In this document: piece after piece, positions 42,501 to 48,500 of the stretch
Layout: each line of letters begins with the position of its first letter
Position numbering within the stretch: the first letter of the stretch is position 1
Origin: Gordionus sp. m RMFG-2023
Taxonomy: Eukaryota; Nematomorpha; Gordioida; Chordodea; Parachordodidae
Assembly (NCBI RefSeq): GCF_954871325.1
Contig: NC_088777.1
Span: 30,915,366 to 30,979,365 of the forward strand
Length of the DNA stretch: 64,000 nucleotides
Direction of reading: 5' to 3'
Notes under the pieces: model-generated
What the model saw: only the letters and a program-made list of their open reading frames with translations
Database searches by the model: none
What the model was told of the DNA's origin: nothing
Made by a program: the position numbers and the translations under genes

Positions 42501-45500
42501 TTTAGGCCCGGCCCGGATATTTTTTAAAAAAAATTTTTACGGCCCGGCCCAGCCCTTATTTAAAAATTTAAGGCCCGGCCCGGATATTTTTAAAAAAAAA
42601 TTTTTAAGGCTCGGCCCGGATATTTTTTAAAAAAAAAATTTCAGGCCCGGCTCGGAATTTTTTAAAATTATATTCGACCTGGTATATACCAAAATTCACC
42701 TATGAGGTATTTTACCATATTTTTCAGCGAGTATTATCGCTTATTATTTAAAAGATACATGTAAAAAGCTAATATTTTGAGAATATTATATTTGAATTTA
42801 TAAAAATTATAAAACTGTTATTTATAAAAATGGATATTTTGAGAATATACTATATTTTATATTGCATTTATAAAAATAAAACTAATATTCATAAAAATAG
42901 TAATAATATTTGTCATATACTATATTTTATATTACATTTAAAAAAAATAAAACTAATATTTAATTTATAAAAATGGAAAATATTTTGAGAATATAATATA
43001 TTGTATTTAATTTACTATTTAATTTATAAAATAAAAATAAATCGCTATTTAAAAAAATGCATGTATAATAAATAGTATTTTGAAAATATAATCTAATTGC
43101 ACAATATTAATATAATTTATTTTATAATATAAATTTTTAAAAAAAGAAGATAATAGTATTATATAATATTGTAAAAAAAAATAATGAAAAATGTTGGATT
43201 AAAAACTTTCATGACTCAAGGTAAATATAATAAATGCAATAAATATTTGACAGTTTGCAAAGTAAAAAACCAGCATGATTGACGAAACGAAACCCTATAC
43301 TCAAGAAAGATATTAAAAATTCACAAATTATCATGAAGAAAGAGAAGCATATCTATCTTTTCAGGTTAAAGATTACTTCTTCTTTCTTCAAGAATTCTCC
43401 CAGTAGTGGAAAAATTCCGCTCACAGCTTGCACTTAAAGCAGGAATTGCCAATTTTGCTAAAATTGGAAATTCGCTTTGATGAGCCGCCCATTACTCTAA
43501 CAAATTATCCACCTTAAATGTTTTATCTATCATTTATGTAAATATAATATTCATCATCCGGTATTGACATATTATCAGAATTACCATCGCCCCATTTGTT
43601 ATAAAATGATTAAGTTTGTTTAACAACAGTCGTAATTTGACTGGTCGATGGTATTTCATTTACTTCCTGAGCCTCTTGTAATTTAATATAATCTTTTATA
43701 TAGTTTTCCGTCATTTTGCGATCTGTCCCTGACTACATACGTAATTGCTTGAATTTGGGACAGAGAAAAAGAGAAATAAAATGATACTGTAAAACAAATT
43801 TTTCAATTAAAAAATACTTTATATTAAGTAAAATCAATTTTATTTCTCCTTTTCGCTTTGAAAGGTATTACAAACTTTAAGAAGTGATATTCCTTTATTT
43901 GATTGTTTTGGTTAAAATATATTCTAAAAATTTAGATATGAATTATAAAAAAATATATTAATAATACTTGAATATTGGGGCTTATTTAAGATATTCCTTT
44001 ATTTGATTGTTTTGGTAAAATATGTTGTAAAAATTTAGATATGAATTATAAAAAAATATATTAATACTTTTAATAAATTTGCAGGAAATTAATAATTAGA
44101 TCGATCTGTGGGTTGTTAGGTAGTGTTAACCATCACCCAATATTATATTAATCATAACTATAATATAATATAATCTTATAACTATTAACTCATAATGTAA
44201 AAATTTTTATAAAAAATATTAAGGCAGGGCCCGGATATATTTGAAAAAAAAATTTTTAGGCCCGGCCCAGCCCGGATATGTTTAAAAAAATATTTTTCAG
44301 GCCCGGCCCGGGTATATTTAAAAATTTTAAAATACGGCCCGGCCATGCCCAGGCCGGGTTTAGGGCCGGGCCTGCGGGTCTCTGATATTAATTATGAAAT
44401 GAAAAATGGATTTCTTTTATTTGATATTTTTTTAATAAAAAAAATGATATGCTTGCTAGTTTGCTACTATTGTAATATTATTTTTGTTACTATTTATTAG
44501 TGATTTTCACACGCCAAAAATTTTAAGCAAAAAATATTTTTTGAAGTTCAAAAAGATTTTTAAATATATTTTGATAAAAATTTTAATATTTTTTGAGGAA
44601 TTCTTTTGTGAATTTTATAATAAATAAACAATCTTTTAGGTGAAATCCTTTATAGTTTTTTTTATCATTTTTGTAAAATTATCTATTTTTTAAGTATATT
44701 AAAAGAGGTGGGTTTTCTAAATAATATTTTTTAAAAATATTTTTATTTAACTTATTTATGTATATGATCTATTTTAATCTGACAATTTTTATATTCGTTA
44801 TTGAAGATGTTCCTTGGAAAAATGACAATTATCATAATCGGTATTTTTAAACATATTAGATTTTTTTTACGGTAAAATATGTATTTTTAACATGTTAAAT
44901 TAAAATTTTAATTAAGATGCACAATATAAAAGTGACAATTATTATAATCGTTATTTTTAAAGTTTTTTAAATTTTTTTGACGTAAATCGGTTAAAATAAG
45001 TATTGTTAACATGTATTAATAAAACTTCAGTGAAGATGTACCCTAGATAAGTGACAATTTATTTTGAATTTTTTTGATGCAAATGGGTAATAGATTGTAA
45101 ACTTGTTAAATTAAAATTTCATAAAGATGTACCACAGAAAAGTGACAATTGTAATAATCGTTATTTTTAAACTTTTTTGACGTATATGGGCCAAAATAAG
45201 TATTGATAACATGTTTAAATAAAACTTCAGTGAAGATGTACCCAAGATAAGTGACAATTGTCATAATCATTTTTAAAGTTATTCGAATTTTTTTGACGCA
45301 AATGGGCAAAGAAAAAATTGCTAACATGTTTAAATAAAACTTCAGTGAAGATGTAGTGACAATTGTCATAGTCGTTATTTTTAAAGTTTTTTAAATTTTT
45401 TTGAAGCAAATGGGCAAAAATTGAAAATGGTAACATGTTAAAATAAAATATCAATGAAGATGTACCATAGATAAGTGACAATTGTCATAATCGTTGTTTT

Positions 45501-48500
45501 TGAAGTTTTTTGAAATTTTTTGATACAAAAGGGTAAAAATATAGATTGTAAAAATATCAAATTAAAATTTCATGAAGATGTATCATATAAAAGTGACAAT
45601 TGTCATAATCGTTATTTTTAAAAGTTTTTAAATTTTTTTGAAGCAAATAAGCTAAAATATAAATTGCTAACATGTTAAAATAATATTTCAGCGAAGATGT
45701 ACCCTAGATAAGTGACAATAGTCATAATCGTTATTTTTAAAGTTTTTGAATTTTTTGACTTATTGGACAAAAATATAAATTGTTAACATGTTAAAATAAA
45801 ATTTCAGTCCAAACAATATAACAAATCGATATTTTCATTCTCATAATCGTTGTTCCTTTTATCCTGCTTAAAATTTGATAAAAATATGCAAAGTGATTAT
45901 TAAAGATAGCTGTAACCTATGTTAAATTCTAAACTTTTAAGATATGGATTCACAATCTTATTCCTTTAATTAATAAATTTTAATGCTACATTATAAAAAT
46001 GTATAGCCTTGCATTCACAGTAAACAAATATTTTTGTATACTCGTGGCAAAATAGTGCTGAGTCTGAATTCAGGGTAACCCATTTACATCAAAGAACTTT
46101 AAAATTAACGATTATAAAATTGTCACTTTTCAATGGTATATATTCATGAAATTTTAATTTAGCATGTTTACAATCTATATTTTAATCCATTTGCAACAAA
46201 AATATTCAAAAAAACCTTATTAACAACGATTATGACAATTGATACTTATCTATGGTACATCTTCACTGAAATTTTATTTTAACATGTAAGTAATTTATAT
46301 TTTTGCCCATTTGCGTCTAATAATTTTAAAAATAACGATTATGACAATTATCACCTATCTATGGTGCATCCTCATGAAGTTTTAATTTAACATGTTTACA
46401 ATCTATATTTTAACCCATTTGCGTCAAAAAAATTCAAAAAGGTTTAAAAATAACGATTAAGACAATTGTCACTTATCTAGGGTACATCTTCACTGAAATT
46501 TTATTTAAACATGTTTGCAATACTTATTTTACCCCATTTACGTCAAAAAAATTCAAAAAGTTATAAAATAACAATTATGACAATTGTCACTTTTCTATGG
46601 TACATCTTCATGAAATTTTAATTTAACATGTTTACAATCTATATTTTTACCCATTTGCGTCAAAAAAATTCAAAAAACTTTATTGTCACTTATCTAATAT
46701 ACATTTTCACTGAAATTTTATTTTAACATGTTTTCAATACTTATTTTAGCCCATTTACGTCAAAAAAAATTAAAAAAGTTATAAAATAACGATTATGACA
46801 ATTGTCACTTTTTTATGGTACATCTTCATGAAATTCTAATTTAACATGTTTACAATCTATATTTTTACCCATTTGCGTTAAAAAAATACAAAAAACTTAA
46901 AAAATAACGATTTTGACAATTGTCACTTATCTAAGGTACATTTTCACTGAAATTTTATTTTAACATGTTAGCAATACTTATTTTAGCCCATTTACGTCAA
47001 AAAAATTTTAAAAAATTATAAATTAACGATTATGACAATTGTCACTTTTTTATGGTACATCTTTAGGAAATTCTAATTTAACATGTTTACAATCTATATT
47101 TTTACCTATTTGCGTTAAAAAAATACAAAAAACTTTAAAAATAACAATTTTGGCAATTGTCACTTATCTAGGGTACATCTTCACTGAAGTTTTATTTTAA
47201 CATGTTAGCAATACTTATTTTAGCCCATTTACGTCAAAAGAATATAAAAAAGTTATAAGATAACGATTATGACAATTGTCACTTTTTTATGGTACATCTT
47301 CATGAAATTCTAATTTAACATGTTTACAATCTATATTTTTACCCATTTGCAACAAAAAAATTCAAAAAACTTTATAAACAACGATTATGACAATTGTAAC
47401 TTATATCTATGACATCTTCAGTGGAATTTTATTTTAACATGTAACAACTTATATTTTTGCCCATTTATGTCAAAAAATTGTAAAAAAACTTTAAAAATAA
47501 TGATTATGACAATTGTCGCTTTTATATGGTACATCCTAATTGAAATTATAATTTAACATCTTTACAATATAAATGATATTTTTACCCTTTTGAGTCATAA
47601 ATTTCAAAAATCTTAAGACGAATATGACAATTGTCACATTAAATTATTTTCTTAAAAAGATCATATAAAATAACATAAATAAGTTGAATATAAATATTTA
47701 AAAAAAAATTATTTAGAAAACCCACCTCTTTTAATATATTTAAGAAATAGATAATTTTACAAAAATGATAAAAGAAACTATAAAAGATTTCACTTAAAAA
47801 TTGTATATAATAAATTTCACAAAAGAATTCGTCAAAAAAAATATATTTACAAAGAAGATTTAAAATTTTTATCAAAATATGTTCAAAAATTTTTTTAAAC
47901 TTCAAGAAATTTTTTTTACTTAAAATCTTGGGCGTGAAAATCACTAATAAATTGTAACAAAAATAATATTACAATAGTAGCATATCATTTTTTATTAAAA
48001 AACATCAAAAATAAATAATATGTTGTTTTCCTTTAAATAAATGCATTCGCAATATATTTATTGTTTTGCGGTAATGCGCTCGCGATAATGACTTCGCGCA
48101 AATATATTTGCGATAAAAAATTTGCTGTAAAGTGTTCGCATAAAATGTTTCGCTAAAATGTATTCGCTCTAATAAATTCGCGGTTAAGGTTTCGCGGAAA
48201 TAAATTCGCAGAATTGGTTTCGCGATTTTACCTTCGCTATAAAAACTTTTCGCGATAAAAGTTTCGCAAAAAAGTGTTTCGCGAAAAAGTGTTTCACGAT
48301 AAAAGTTTTGCGAAAAAGTGTTTCGCGATAAAAGTTTCGCTGAATTGACCTGATACAGCGTAGGGGCACGTATTTTATTGATGTAAAAAAAAAAATTTTT
48401 TTTAATTTTACTACCATTTTTTAATTAAAATCAAAAATAACATTTTCTGATTAATCTTTTGAAGTTTATTATGATTCTATATTAATATAATTTAATTTAA

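Larger units (their letters stand above)
42059..48360. mobile_element. Giant foldback element 2, inserted in the outer foldback
   Basis: Ends GTCAATTCAGCGAAACTTTT and, inverted, the same after GTATCAG. The flanks repeat GCGTAGGGG on both sides, a probable 9-bp target duplication as made by Mutator-like elements. The layout is terminal CGCGAA minisatellite, AT-rich block with a GTGATTTTCACACGCC stretch, then opposed arrays of a unit of about 125 bp (44790-45790 and 46080-47640). No transposase. The same layout as foldback 1 with a different terminal repeat. Confidence 0.85.

Noticed and set aside
47639-47944. 101-codon open frame identical to one at 59760-60065
   Set aside because: It lies in the AT-rich arm block of the foldback; identity reflects a shared repeat, and the Phe/Ile/Leu/Lys/Tyr-rich peptide is what AT-rich DNA gives by chance.
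48184-48417. Repetitive open frames with [17 protein letters not shown] peptides, also at 60145-60524
   Set aside because: Translations of the CGCGAA minisatellite of foldback 2.
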